Assembly: GCF_030406325.1 (NCBI RefSeq)
Contig: NZ_JAUEQY010000052.1
Coordinates: 1 to 47,754, forward strand
Length of the DNA stretch: 47,754 nucleotides
Reading direction: 5' to 3'
Origin: Actinomadura sp. DC4
GTDB lineage: Bacteria > Actinomycetota > Actinomycetes > Streptosporangiales > Streptosporangiaceae
Part shown: positions 8,157 through 16,591 of the stretch, piece after piece
How positions within the stretch are numbered: position 1 is the stretch's first letter
Layout of the letters: each line of letters opens with the position of its first letter
The notes under the pieces: model-generated
Told to the model about the DNA's origin: nothing
Database searches by the model: none
Seen by the model: only the letters and a program-made list of their open reading frames with translations
Position numbers and translations under genes: made by a program

Positions 8157-9011
8157 ATGATCGTCTGCTACGCCAACGGCGGCGGCCTGGGCCACCTGAC
8201 CCGCATCCGCGCGTACCTGCACACCGTGGCGCCGGGCCGGCCGGCGACGATCCTGACCGGTTCCCCGTTCGCCGCCGACCCGCGCGTCACCGGCGGCCAC
8301 CCGGTCCGGTCGGCGCCGGGCGGGCTCGGCCGCGACGGCCTGACCCGATGGCTCGCCGCGGCCCTCGCCGAGCTGAACCCCGCCGAGCTGGTCGTGGACG
8401 CCTTCCCGGCCGGTCTGTCCGGCGAGCTGACCGCGCGCGTCATCCCGGCCGGCACGCGGATCGTGCACCTGGCCCGCCTGCTGCGCTGGGACGCCTACCG
8501 GCCGCTGCTGCCGCCCGAACCGCCCGTCTTCTCCGAGACCTGGCTGGTGGAACCCGTGACCGCCGGGCACTCGGCGTACCTCCGGGCGGTCTCGGGCACG
8601 GCCGGCCCGCTGGAGCTGGCCGAACCGCCCTCTGAGAGCCTGGCCGTGGACGGCTGGCTGATCGTGCACTCCGGCCCCGAGGCGGAGATCGCCGAACTGG
8701 TGGAGTACGCGCGGGAGACGGCCGCGCTGGAGGGCGTACGGCCCCGGCTCACGCTGGTGGCGCCGTCCCGTCCGGAGGGGCTGCCGCCGGGTGTCGAACA
8801 CCGCGACGTCTACCCCGCCTGGCCGCTGTTCGCCTCCGCCGAGCGGATCATCACCGCGGCCGGCTGCAATGTCGTCCGCCAGCTCGCCCGGTGGCCGGAC
8901 CGGCACCGCATGATGCCGTTCCCGCGTCGCTTCGACGATCAGTTCACCCGCGCCGCCCGCGTACGCGACCCCGCCTCGACGGGGAACGATGAGATGGAGG
9001 AGGTGCCGTGA
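8157..9011 (+). CDS. MurG-like GT-B glycosyltransferase
   Basis: A 284-residue protein beginning MIVCYANGGGLGHLTR, the GGxGH loop at the N-terminus of MurG/UDP-glycosyltransferase-like enzymes. It is shorter than MurG (about 360 residues) and the C-terminal donor domain is minimal, with the segment FASAERIITAAGCNVVRQLA near residue 225 standing for the donor site. A reduced acceptor loop or a substrate-binding relative is possible. The frame is open further upstream, but the ATG at 8157 is the first start past the preceding gene and gives the conserved N-terminus. It overlaps the CoA-transferase gene by 4 bases. Confidence 0.78.
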   Translation: MIVCYANGGGLGHLTRIRAYLHTVAPGRPATILTGSPFAADPRVTGGHPVRSAPGGLGRDGLTRWLAAALAELNPAELVVDAFPAGLSGELTARVIPAGTRIVHLARLLRWDAYRPLLPPEPPVFSETWLVEPVTAGHSAYLRAVSGTAGPLELAEPPSESLAVDGWLIVHSGPEAEIAELVEYARETAALEGVRPRLTLVAPSRPEGLPPGVEHRDVYPAWPLFASAERIITAAGCNVVRQLARWPDRHRMMPFPRRFDDQFTRAARVRDPASTGNDEMEEVP

Positions 9012-10291
9012 CCGGGATCGACCCCGACCGGCCGGGGCGGGCGGCCGACGTGCTGGATCTCGTCCCCGCCGGGGCGGACCTGATCGTCCCGGTGCACCAC
9101 GGCGAGCCGCACACCGTGATGGACGCCCTGGAGGCCGGCGCCGGCCGGCTCAGCGGCGTACGGGTGCACCAGATGGACCCCGTACGGGAGCGGGCCTACA
9201 TCCGGGGTGAGTTCCCCGGCCGGCTCGAACACGTCGGCTACTTCCTCGGCCCCGGCTCGCGCCGCGCGTACTGGAACGGGACCTGCGACCTCGTGCCCGC
9301 GCACTTCAGCGAGGTCCCGCGGCTGCTGCGCGAGACGACCGGCCTCGACCTGGTGCTCGCGTCGGCCAGTCCGCCCGACCGGCACGGCTACTTCAGCCTC
9401 GGCACCAACGCCGACTACGTGGCCTCGTTCATCGGAAACGTGCCGTTCTTCCTGGAGGCCAACGCCCAGATGCCGCGCACCTCGGGGCAGAACCGGCTGC
9501 ACGTCAGCCAGGTCACCGGGTGGTGCGAGGCCGACTACCCGCTGGACGAGACGGTCGCGCGCCCACCGGACGAACGGGACGAGCGGATAGCCGCGTTCGT
9601 CGCCGAACGCGTACCGGACGGAGCCTGCCTGCAGGTCGGCGTGGGCCGGATCCCGAACGCCCTGCTCGGCGCGCTGCGCGACCACCGCGACCTCGGCGTG
9701 CACACCGAGGCGATGTCGGACGGCCTCATGGACCTGGTCGTACGCGGCGCGCTCACCGGCGCGCGCAAGCACCAGCGGCCGAACGAGCACGTCGCGACGT
9801 TCTGCGTGGGCACCCGCCGGTTCTTCGACTGGCTCGATGACAACAGCGCGGTGTCGCTGCTGCCCGTCGAGTGGGTCAACAACCCCCGCGTCATCGCCCG
9901 CGAGCCGCGGATGGTCTCCATCAACGCGACCAGCGAGGTCGACCTCATGGGGCAGGCGGCGAGCGAGACCATCGCGGGCCGCTACTGGTCCGGCTCCGGA
10001 GGCCAGACCGACTTCGCCCGCGGCGCGATGTACTCACCCGGCGGCATGGCGTTCCTGGTGACCCACGCGACCACCCACGACGGGGTCAGCCGGATCACGC
10101 TCCAGCTGACCCCGGGCAGCCCGGTCACCACGCTCAAGAACACCGTCGACCACGTGGTGACCGAGTACGGCGTCGCCGAACTGCGGGGGCAGAGCCTGGC
10201 CCGCCGGGCCGAGGCGCTGATCGCGATCGCCCACCCGGACCACCGCGACCGCCTGCGGCACGACGCGCGCGAGGCCGGCCTGCTGCGCTGA
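9008..10291 (+). CDS. Acetyl-CoA hydrolase / 4-hydroxybutyrate CoA-transferase family protein
   Basis: A 427-residue class I CoA-transferase. Family features include the central HTEAMSDGLMDL segment, whose glutamate (E234) is positioned as the catalytic residue forming the acyl-CoA anhydride, and a downstream GSGGQTDFARGA loop expected to bind CoA. It would move CoA between a short acyl-CoA and a carboxylate, or hydrolyse the thioester. Acetate, succinate and 4-hydroxybutyrate are all possible acceptors. The GTG start overlaps the preceding glycosyltransferase stop by 4 bases, an unexpected partnership, because no acyl-CoA enzyme is otherwise present in the block. Confidence 0.88.
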   Translation: MTGIDPDRPGRAADVLDLVPAGADLIVPVHHGEPHTVMDALEAGAGRLSGVRVHQMDPVRERAYIRGEFPGRLEHVGYFLGPGSRRAYWNGTCDLVPAHFSEVPRLLRETTGLDLVLASASPPDRHGYFSLGTNADYVASFIGNVPFFLEANAQMPRTSGQNRLHVSQVTGWCEADYPLDETVARPPDERDERIAAFVAERVPDGACLQVGVGRIPNALLGALRDHRDLGVHTEAMSDGLMDLVVRGALTGARKHQRPNEHVATFCVGTRRFFDWLDDNSAVSLLPVEWVNNPRVIAREPRMVSINATSEVDLMGQAASETIAGRYWSGSGGQTDFARGAMYSPGGMAFLVTHATTHDGVSRITLQLTPGSPVTTLKNTVDHVVTEYGVAELRGQSLARRAEALIAIAHPDHRDRLRHDAREAGLLR

Positions 10292-10293
10292 GG

Positions 10294-10299
10294 CAGACT
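10294..10299 (+). promoter_or_regulatory. Possible leaderless -10 box (CAGACT)
   Basis: CAGACT lies 7 bases before the ATG at 10307 and differs from TANNNT only at its first base. There is no Shine-Dalgarno sequence before this ATG, supporting leaderless transcription of the downstream damaged gene. Confidence 0.4.
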
Positions 10300-10306
10300 G
10301 GGCGGC

Positions 10307-11300
10307 ATGGCGAACCTCGACGTTGCCGCACGCCTGGCCGCCCGCCCGCGCGTACGGCTGGCCACCCTGCCGACGCCCCTTCATCCGGCCCGCCGGTTCT
10401 CCGCCTCGATCGGCGCCGACGTGTGGCTCAAGCGCGACGACCTGACCGGGGTCGCGCTGGGCGGCAACAAGATCCGGAAACTGGAGTTCCTGCTGGGCGA
10501 GGCCCGGGATTTCGGTGCGGACTGCCTGGTGACGGTGGGTGCGGCCCAGTCGAACCACGCTCGTACGGTGGCGGCCGGTGCCGCGATGAGCGGCCTGGCG
10601 TGCCATCTGGTGCTCGGCGGCGCCCGCCCGCCCGCGCCGACCGGCAACGTCCTGCTGGACTCGCTGCTGGGCGCGGAGCTGCACTTCACGGGGGTGGACG
10701 CCTGGGAGGAGCTGGAGGCGGCGGCCGAGGAACTGCGCGCCACGCTGGTGAAGCGGGGCCACCGTCCGTACGTGATGCCGGTGGGCGGCTCGACCGCGAC
10801 GGGCGCCCTCGGTTTCGTCGCGGCGTACGTGGAACTGCTCGAACAGCTGTCGTCGGCGGGGGTGTCCCCGGGGGCCATCGTGCACGCGTCGGCGTCCGGG
10901 GGGAACCCAGGCGGGCCTGCACGCGGCCCAGCAGCTGCTGTTCCCGGACGGCGGCGGCCCCGCCGTGGCCGGCGTGGTGGTCTCGGACACCCCGCCGAGG
11001 GTCGCGGGACTCGCCGGCGAGGTGGCGGAGCTGCTCGGAGGGTCGGTGGCCGCACCGCCGCTGTTCGTGGAGGGCTTCCGCGGCGCGGCGTACGGCGTCT
11101 CCACGGAAGGCGGAGAGGCGGCCCTGAAGTCCCTGCTCCGCACCGAGGGCGTGCTGACCGACCCGGTCTACACCGCGAAGGCCCTGCACGCGGTGGTCGA
11201 ACGCGGCGCCGAACTCGCCGGCGGCGGCCCGCTGGTCTTCTGGCACACCGGCGGCGTCCCGTCGGTCTTCTCGGGCGAACACGAACTGGTGAGCTGGTAG
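10307..11300 (+). pseudogene. ACC deaminase / D-cysteine desulfhydrase homologue, frameshifted
   Basis: A PLP-dependent fold-type II enzyme in two frames. Frame one covers codons 1-199 with GGNKIRKLEFL (PLP lysine K55) and QSNHART. After SASGG the frame reads a different, Arg/Pro-rich sequence. The continuation (AGLHAAQQLLFPDGG through to GEHELVSW) is one frame over, ending at 11300. Removing one A from the AA at 10904-10905 restores SASGGTQAGLHAA, the expected glycine-rich phosphate loop, and a 330-residue protein of normal family length. Either a recent one-base insertion inactivates the gene or this is a sequencing error beside a run of six Gs. An intact product would deaminate 1-aminocyclopropane-1-carboxylate or release H2S from D-cysteine. 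Confidence 0.85.
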
Positions 11301-11309
11301 CCGTCACCC

Positions 11310-11893
11310 GTGAGCCCAGACCTGTGTCCGGAGGTGCACGCCTGGGCGAGTGAGCTGCCGACGCTGTTCGCCGCCACGGGCCTGTCGATCAACCGGTTCG
11401 TACACCTGTACCCGCACATCGACAAGGGCACGGTCTCCCGCTATCTGAACGGCCGGCGCGTGCCCCGCGACCGGTGGTTCCTGGACACGGCTCCTGAACG
11501 TCCAGGCCGACGTCGGGAGAGCGGCCGCACACCCGGCCGTACGCGAGCTCGAAGGACAACTCGCCGAGTGCGTCCGGCAGATCCACGAACGCACCGCCGG
11601 CCTCCGGCGCCTCCGCGGCGCCTGGCACGACGACCGCGCCGAACGCGACCGGCTCGCGGTGGAGACCGCCGACCTCGACGAGCACCTGCTCCGGGCTCGC
11701 GCCCGCGCCGCCGAGGCCGAGCGCCGCCGTGGCGGGGTGTCCTCTGGACAACGCCATCGGCGTCGGCAAGCTGCTGGATCGGCTGCGGCTTGTGGGAACC
11801 GCTTCTCAGGTGGAGAGGTTCCTGGCCCGCGATCCAGCCGCGTACATGAGGTCGCCGTGCTCACCGCACGCACCGGTTTCCAGGCCGCCGTGA
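11310..11893 (+). pseudogene. Decayed HTH regulator with LLARDPAA-type repeat
   Basis: Three successive frames carry pieces of one protein. Frame one from GTG 11310 has an HTH region (LFAATGLSINRFVHLYPHIDKGTVSRYLNGRRVPRD). An extra G near 11489-11490 shifts it to LLNVQADVGRAAAHPAVRELE and a coiled-coil-like stretch up to about 11735. A second shift leads to LDNAIGVGKLLDRLRLV with VERFLARDPAAYM, ending at 11891-11893. The last piece resembles the tandem LLxSLREAGA..VxxLLARDPAAHV repeats of large actinomycete regulators. Only one repeat copy remains, so a large deletion has also occurred. The target genes are unknown. Confidence 0.65.
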
Positions 11894-11950
11894 CCGTTTC
11901 CTGGGCCCGACGGTCGTTCTGTCCGTGGTGTCCAGATCGTGGACGGGGCG

Positions 11951-11979
11951 TTGACGGGCCGGGATTTTGGATCCAAAAT
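11951..11979 (+). promoter_or_regulatory. Promoter with GntR/VanR-type operator for the 12-23 kb operon
   Basis: TTGACG (11951-11956) and CAAAAT (11974-11979) are spaced by 17 bases, a good vegetative-type promoter. A perfect 16-bp palindrome, ATTTTGGATCCAAAAT (11964-11979), covers half the spacer and the whole -10 box, an ideal position for repression. The core TTGGATCCAA is also the centre of the ATTGGATCCAAT operator known for VanR, a GntR/FCD regulator. The gene at the far end of this operon encodes a GntR/FCD protein, the obvious candidate binder. The predicted transcript start near 11986 leaves a leader of about 31 bases containing GAGGAG. Confidence 0.65.
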
Positions 11980-12016
11980 TGCGGCTTCGATGTGGCAACC
12001 GTCGCGAGGAGAAGTT

Positions 12017-13249
12017 GTGGCACCCTCGTCCGCCTACTCGTTTCTCAGTCATCTGGAGTGCTCTCGCACCGGCGAGCGGTACGACGCCGACGTCCTCCAA
12101 GGGGTCTCCGCCGAAGGCGCGCCCCTGCTCGCCCGCTACGACCTCGACCGCGTACGCGAGACCGTCACCCGTGAGGACATCGCCGCTCGCGCGCCCACCC
12201 TCTGGCGTTACCACGAGGTCCTCCCCGTCCGGGGCGAGGACCACGTCGTCACCCTCGGCGAAGGCATGACGCCCCTCCTCCCGATGCCCGCCTACGGCCG
12301 CCGCGCCGGCATCGAGCGGCTCCTCATGAAGGACGAGGGCCTCGTCCCCACCGGCACCTTCAAGGCCCGCGGCGCCGCGGTCGGCGTCTCGCGCGCCGCC
12401 GAGCTAGGGGTCAAGGGCGTCGCCATGCCGACCAACGGCAACGCCGGGGCCGCCTGGGCGCTCTACGCCGCGCGCGCCGGGATGGAGTCGCTCATCGCGA
12501 TGCCCGAGGACGCTCCACGGATCACCATGGCCGAGTGCCAGGTCGCGGGCGCCGAGCTCTACCGGGTCGACGGGCTCATCGGCGACGCCGGCAAGCTCGT
12601 GAACGCCGCGACCAGGGAACGCGCCGGCTACCAGGAGGTCTCCACCCTCAAGGAGCCGTACCGGCTCGAGGGCAAGAAGACCATGGGTTATGAGATCGCC
12701 GAGCAGCTCGGCTGGCGCATGCCCGACGTCATCCTCTACCCGACCGGCGGCGGCGTCGGCATCATCGGCATTCACAAGGCCCTGCGGGAGATGCTCGAGC
12801 TCGGCTGGGTCGACGGCGAGCTGCCCCGCCTCGTCGCGGTGCAGGCGACCGGCTGCGCGCCGATCGTGGAGGCGTTCGAGAACGGGGCGCGGGAGAGCAC
12901 GCCGTTCCCCGGCGCGCGTACGGTCGCGTTCGGGATCACCGTGCCCAAGGCGCTCGGCGACTTCCTGGTCCTGGACGCGGTGTACGCGACCGGCGGCACC
13001 GCCATCGCCGTCACCGACGAGGACCTCCTGAAGGCCCAGGCCGAGCTCGCCGCGCTGGAGGGCGCCTTCATCTGCCCCGAGGGCGCCGCCTGCTTCGCCG
13101 CGCTCGGGCCGCTGCGCGAGTCCGGGCACATCACGGCGGGCGACGAGGTCGTCGTCCTCAACACCGGCACGGGCGTGAAGTACCCCGAGACCGTACGCGT
13201 CGACGCGCCGCTGCTCGCCAAGGACGGTCAGATTCCGGGACGGGGGTGA
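12017..13249 (+). CDS. thrC: Threonine synthase (or threonine-synthase-like PLP lyase)
   Basis: A 410-residue PLP enzyme of fold type II. The N-terminal SFLSHLECSRTGERY segment and the PLP-lysine motif PTGTFKARGAA (K116) are typical of threonine synthases, as is the phosphate-binding PTGGGVGIIGI region. ThrC converts O-phosphohomoserine to threonine. The GTG at 12017 is chosen because GAGGAGA precedes it; the frame is open further upstream. It heads a ten-gene run and overlaps the binding-protein gene by 4 bases. Its position with import and hydrolase genes, away from hom/thrB, suggests a second copy with a specialised or catabolic role (for example release of ammonia or phosphate from an imported amino compound), which is inference. 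Confidence 0.85.
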   Translation: MAPSSAYSFLSHLECSRTGERYDADVLQGVSAEGAPLLARYDLDRVRETVTREDIAARAPTLWRYHEVLPVRGEDHVVTLGEGMTPLLPMPAYGRRAGIERLLMKDEGLVPTGTFKARGAAVGVSRAAELGVKGVAMPTNGNAGAAWALYAARAGMESLIAMPEDAPRITMAECQVAGAELYRVDGLIGDAGKLVNAATRERAGYQEVSTLKEPYRLEGKKTMGYEIAEQLGWRMPDVILYPTGGGVGIIGIHKALREMLELGWVDGELPRLVAVQATGCAPIVEAFENGARESTPFPGARTVAFGITVPKALGDFLVLDAVYATGGTAIAVTDEDLLKAQAELAALEGAFICPEGAACFAALGPLRESGHITAGDEVVVLNTGTGVKYPETVRVDAPLLAKDGQIPGRG

Positions 13250-14778
13250 GAGAATTGGATCTGATCCGCCGTACCGTCTTCTCCGCCCTGACCGCGGCCG
13301 CCTGCCTGAGCGGCGCGGCGTGCGGCATCCGCCCGGCCACCGCCGACCGCGACGCCGGCACGCTCGTCATCGACACCGCGAACTACCCCTCCACGCTCGA
13401 CCCGGGCAAGCAGTACGACGCCGACACCTACGCGGTGTACCGCAACATCTTCGACCAGCTCCTGCGCCGGGACCCGCGTACGCAGGCGCTCAAGCCGTGG
13501 ATCGCCACCTCGTGGAGGCAGACGGACGCCACGACCTGGCGGTTCGCCATCCGCCCCGGCGTGAGGTTCAGCGACGGCAGCCCGCTCACCGCGAGCGACG
13601 CGGCCTTCAGCATCAACCGGATCCTGGACAAGAAGTTCGCCAGCCAGCAGTTCGCCAACTTCTCGATGATCAGCAAGGCCACCACGGACGGCGCCGACCT
13701 CGTCGTGCACACCGCGCAGCCGGCGCCGACGCTGCTGACCTACCTGACCACGCTGTCCGTGGTGCCGGAGCGCTACGTGCGCAAGGTCGGCGACGAGAAG
13801 TTCGCCGCCCACCCGATCGGCTCGGGCCCGTACGTGTTCGGCGAGGCCACCGCCGGCTCGCAGGTGGCGCTGAAGGCCAACCCGCTGTGGTGGGGTCCGC
13901 GGACGAGCATACGGGCCGCGGTGTTCCGCGCGGTGCCGAACGTGGCCGGCCGCGTGGTCGACCTGCAGTCCCGCAAGGCCGACCTGGCCACCACGCTCAC
14001 CCCGGACGCCGCCGACCAGATCGAACGCGACCCCCGGCTCGCCGTCCTGTCCACGCCCACCGAGCGGGTCGCCTACCTCGCCTTCAACACGATCAAGGGC
14101 GGACCGGCCACCGACCCCCGCGTACGCCGCGCCATCGCCGCCGCGATCGACTACGGTGCGCTGATCAAGAACCTCCAGCGCGGCTACGCCAGGCCGGTCA
14201 ACTCCCTGCTCACCCCGCTGGCCTTCGGCTACGACAAGGCGCTGCCGGACGACCGGTACGACCCCGCCACCGCCCGGCGGCTGATCGCCGAGGCGGGCGC
14301 CCGGGGCAGGACGGTCGTGATGGACACCTCCCCGTCCTTCAACCCGCAGATCGTCCAGGCGATCCAGGCCGACCTGGCCGCCGTCGGCCTCAAGGTGGAC
14401 ATCCGCAGCACCGACCAGCCGACGTACCTCAAGAAGGTGCAGGACCCCGGGCACAACTGGGGCTCGCTGCGGTTCGGCCGCTGGTCCTGCTCGTGCCTGG
14501 ACGCCGACGGGGTGATCTACCCGCTCTTCCACACCGGCGGGATCTGGAGCTCTTACAGCGACGCCGGCTTCGACCGGCTCGTCGAGCAGGCCCGGCGGGT
14601 GATCGACCCGAAGCGGCGGACCACTCTCTATGACCAGGCGTTCCAGACGCTGGCCCGCGACCTGCCCGGGCTCGGCCTGTTCCAGGACTACGCCATCTAC
14701 GGCGCGAACTCCCGGGTCCGCTGGACCCCGGACGCGCAGGAGAGCTTCTACCTCGACACGATGAAGGTGCGCCGATGA
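13246..14778 (+). CDS. Opp/Dpp-type ABC transporter substrate-binding lipoprotein
   Basis: A 510-residue SBP_bac_5 family protein. The N-terminus has a twin-arginine-like RR, a hydrophobic stretch and cysteine-containing LSGAAC (C26), consistent with export and possible lipidation, although the lipobox lacks the usual leucine at -3. The mature part begins with TLVIDTANYPSTLDPGKQYD and includes WRFAIRPGVRFSDGSPLTASD, a family signature. It binds peptides, opines or similar solutes outside the membrane and delivers them to the two permeases that follow. The GTG start overlaps thrC by 4 bases; TTG at 13255 is an alternative start. Confidence 0.92.
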   Translation: MRELDLIRRTVFSALTAAACLSGAACGIRPATADRDAGTLVIDTANYPSTLDPGKQYDADTYAVYRNIFDQLLRRDPRTQALKPWIATSWRQTDATTWRFAIRPGVRFSDGSPLTASDAAFSINRILDKKFASQQFANFSMISKATTDGADLVVHTAQPAPTLLTYLTTLSVVPERYVRKVGDEKFAAHPIGSGPYVFGEATAGSQVALKANPLWWGPRTSIRAAVFRAVPNVAGRVVDLQSRKADLATTLTPDAADQIERDPRLAVLSTPTERVAYLAFNTIKGGPATDPRVRRAIAAAIDYGALIKNLQRGYARPVNSLLTPLAFGYDKALPDDRYDPATARRLIAEAGARGRTVVMDTSPSFNPQIVQAIQADLAAVGLKVDIRSTDQPTYLKKVQDPGHNWGSLRFGRWSCSCLDADGVIYPLFHTGGIWSSYSDAGFDRLVEQARRVIDPKRRTTLYDQAFQTLARDLPGLGLFQDYAIYGANSRVRWTPDAQESFYLDTMKVRR

Positions 14779-15749
14779 CCGCCGTGCTCCCACGGAGGCG
14801 CCTCGCCGCCCTCCCCGCGACGCCGCGTTACCTCGCCGGACGGATCGGGCAGGCGCTGCTCGCGCTGTTCGGCGTGGTCACGATCGTGTTCTTCGCGCTG
14901 CGCCTGTCCGGCGACCCGGCGCGGCTGCTCGTGCCCGAGGGCGCGACCGCCGCCGACATCGCGCGGGTACGCGCCCGGCTCGGCCTGGACGACTCCCTCT
15001 GGCACCAGTACACGACCTTCCTCGGGCACGCCGTCCGTGGCGACCTGGGCTACTCCTACGTCCAGAACCGCCCGGCCACCGACCTGCTCGCCGAACGCCT
15101 CCCGTACACCGCGAACCTCGCGGTCGCCGCGCTGGTCCTGTCGCTGCTCTTCGGCGTCACGGTCGGCGCGATCACCGCGCTCCGGCGCGGCCGGTGGCAG
15201 GAACGCGTGCTGATGCCGATCGTGCTCGCCGGGCAGGCGATGCCGGCGTTCTGGACCGGCCTGCTGCTCGTCCTGCTGTTCTCGGTCGGCCTGCGCTGGC
15301 TGCCCTCCACCGGGTACGACGGCCCGCTGTCGCTGCTGCTGCCCAGCGTCACGCTCGCCTCGCTGTCGGCCGCCGCGATCGCCCGGGTGACCCGGGGCGC
15401 GATGCTGGAGCAGCTCGGCCAGGACTACGTGCGCACCGCGCGGGCCAAGGGCGCCGGGACCTGGCGGCTCGTCACCCGGCACCTCGCGCGCAACACCGCG
15501 ATCCCGGTGCTCACCGTCGCCGCGCTGGAGCTGGCCAACCTCCTCGGCGGCGCGGTGGTCACCGAGGTGATCTTCGCCTGGCCGGGGCTCGGCCAGCTCA
15601 CCGTGCAGTCGGTGGCCGCGCGCGACTTCCCCGTCGTACAGGCGATCGTCCTGCTCGCCTCGGCCGTGTACGTCGTGGTCAACCTCGCGACCGACCTGCT
15701 GTACGGCGTCATCGACCCGCGCGTGTCCAGCGGAGGAGACCCCGCATGA
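14775..15749 (+). CDS. Opp/Dpp-type ABC permease, DppB-like
   Basis: A 324-residue six-helix BPD_transp_1 permease. The first helix (LAGRIGQALLALFGVVTIVFFALRL) is followed by the long periplasmic-side loop GDPARLLVPEGATAADIARVRARLGLDD typical of DppB/OppB. The ATPase-contact EAA-like loop is DYVRTARAKGAGTWRLVTRHLARN. It pairs with the next permease to form the pore. ATG overlaps the binding-protein stop by 4 bases. Confidence 0.93.
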   Translation: MTAVLPRRRLAALPATPRYLAGRIGQALLALFGVVTIVFFALRLSGDPARLLVPEGATAADIARVRARLGLDDSLWHQYTTFLGHAVRGDLGYSYVQNRPATDLLAERLPYTANLAVAALVLSLLFGVTVGAITALRRGRWQERVLMPIVLAGQAMPAFWTGLLLVLLFSVGLRWLPSTGYDGPLSLLLPSVTLASLSAAAIARVTRGAMLEQLGQDYVRTARAKGAGTWRLVTRHLARNTAIPVLTVAALELANLLGGAVVTEVIFAWPGLGQLTVQSVAARDFPVVQAIVLLASAVYVVVNLATDLLYGVIDPRVSSGGDPA

Positions 15750-16591
15750 AACGCCTCACCGTTCCCCTCGTGGTGGTCGGCCTCTACCTCGCGGTGGCGC
15801 TCCTCGCGCCGCTGCTCGCGCCGCATGATCCGAACGCCGTCTCCCTCGCCCAGCGGCTGCTGCCGCCCCAGGCGCACCACCTCATGGGCACCGACGCGCT
15901 CGGCCGCGACGTGCTGTCCCGCACGATGTACGGCACCCGGGTGTCGCTGCTCGTCGCCGCGGCGGCGGTCGTGGCGGCCGGCGTCGCCGGCGTGGCCCTC
16001 GGGATGATCGCGGGCTGGCGTGGCGGCTGGCTCGGCGCGGTCATCATGCGGGTCGTCGACAGCGTGCTGTCGGTGCCGTTCTTCCTGCTGGCCATCCTGG
16101 CCGTCGCGGTGCTCGGGCCCAGCCTGGTCAACGTCGTGCTCTGCCTGGCGCTGGTGCGCTGGCCGAGGTACGCGCGGGTGGCCTACTCCACGACGCTGCA
16201 GACCCGCGGCCGCGGTTTCGTCCGCGCCGCGACGGCGACGGGCGCGCCGGGGCGGTGGATCGTGGTGCGCCACGTCCTTCCCGAGGTGCTGCCGGTGGCG
16301 ATCGTGGTGGGCACGCTGGAGTTCGGGTTGATGGTGGTCTACGAGGCGTCGCTGTCCTTCCTGGGGCTGGGAATTCAGCCGCCGACCGCGTCCTGGGGCT
16401 CGATCCTGTCCGACGGCCAGCAGTACATCGCCACCGCCTGGTGGCTGGCCACCTTCCCCGGCCTGGCCCTGTTCGTGCTGGTCCTGGCAGTGAACCTGCT
16501 CGGCGACGGTGCGCGCGACCGCCTCGACCCGGCCAAGCGCGCCGCCGTGACACGCCGCCGCCGGGTACGGACCGTGGAGGTGACGGCATGA
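15746..16591 (+). CDS. Opp/Dpp-type ABC permease, DppC-like
   Basis: A 281-residue permease of the DppC/OppC subgroup. It carries the diagnostic HLMGTDALGRDVLSRTMYGTRVSL segment after helix 1 and the EAA-like loop GRGFVRAATATGAPGRWIVVRHVLPE. The C-terminal ASLSFLGLGIQPPTASWGSIL is also highly typical. The reading frame is open far upstream, but the ATG at 15746 overlaps the previous stop by 4 bases and gives the family start. It completes the membrane domain of the importer. Confidence 0.93.
   Translation: MKRLTVPLVVVGLYLAVALLAPLLAPHDPNAVSLAQRLLPPQAHHLMGTDALGRDVLSRTMYGTRVSLLVAAAAVVAAGVAGVALGMIAGWRGGWLGAVIMRVVDSVLSVPFFLLAILAVAVLGPSLVNVVLCLALVRWPRYARVAYSTTLQTRGRGFVRAATATGAPGRWIVVRHVLPEVLPVAIVVGTLEFGLMVVYEASLSFLGLGIQPPTASWGSILSDGQQYIATAWWLATFPGLALFVLVLAVNLLGDGARDRLDPAKRAAVTRRRRVRTVEVTA

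Noticed and set aside
4755-10291. Secondary-metabolite gene cluster
   Set aside because: Glycosyltransferases and an epimerase are present but no polyketide, peptide synthetase, terpene or RiPP core enzyme is seen.
13252-13267. ATTGGATCTGATCC as a second operator inside the operon
   Set aside because: Shares the TTGGATC half with the operator but the second half is displaced and it lies within the coding start of the binding protein; probably chance.
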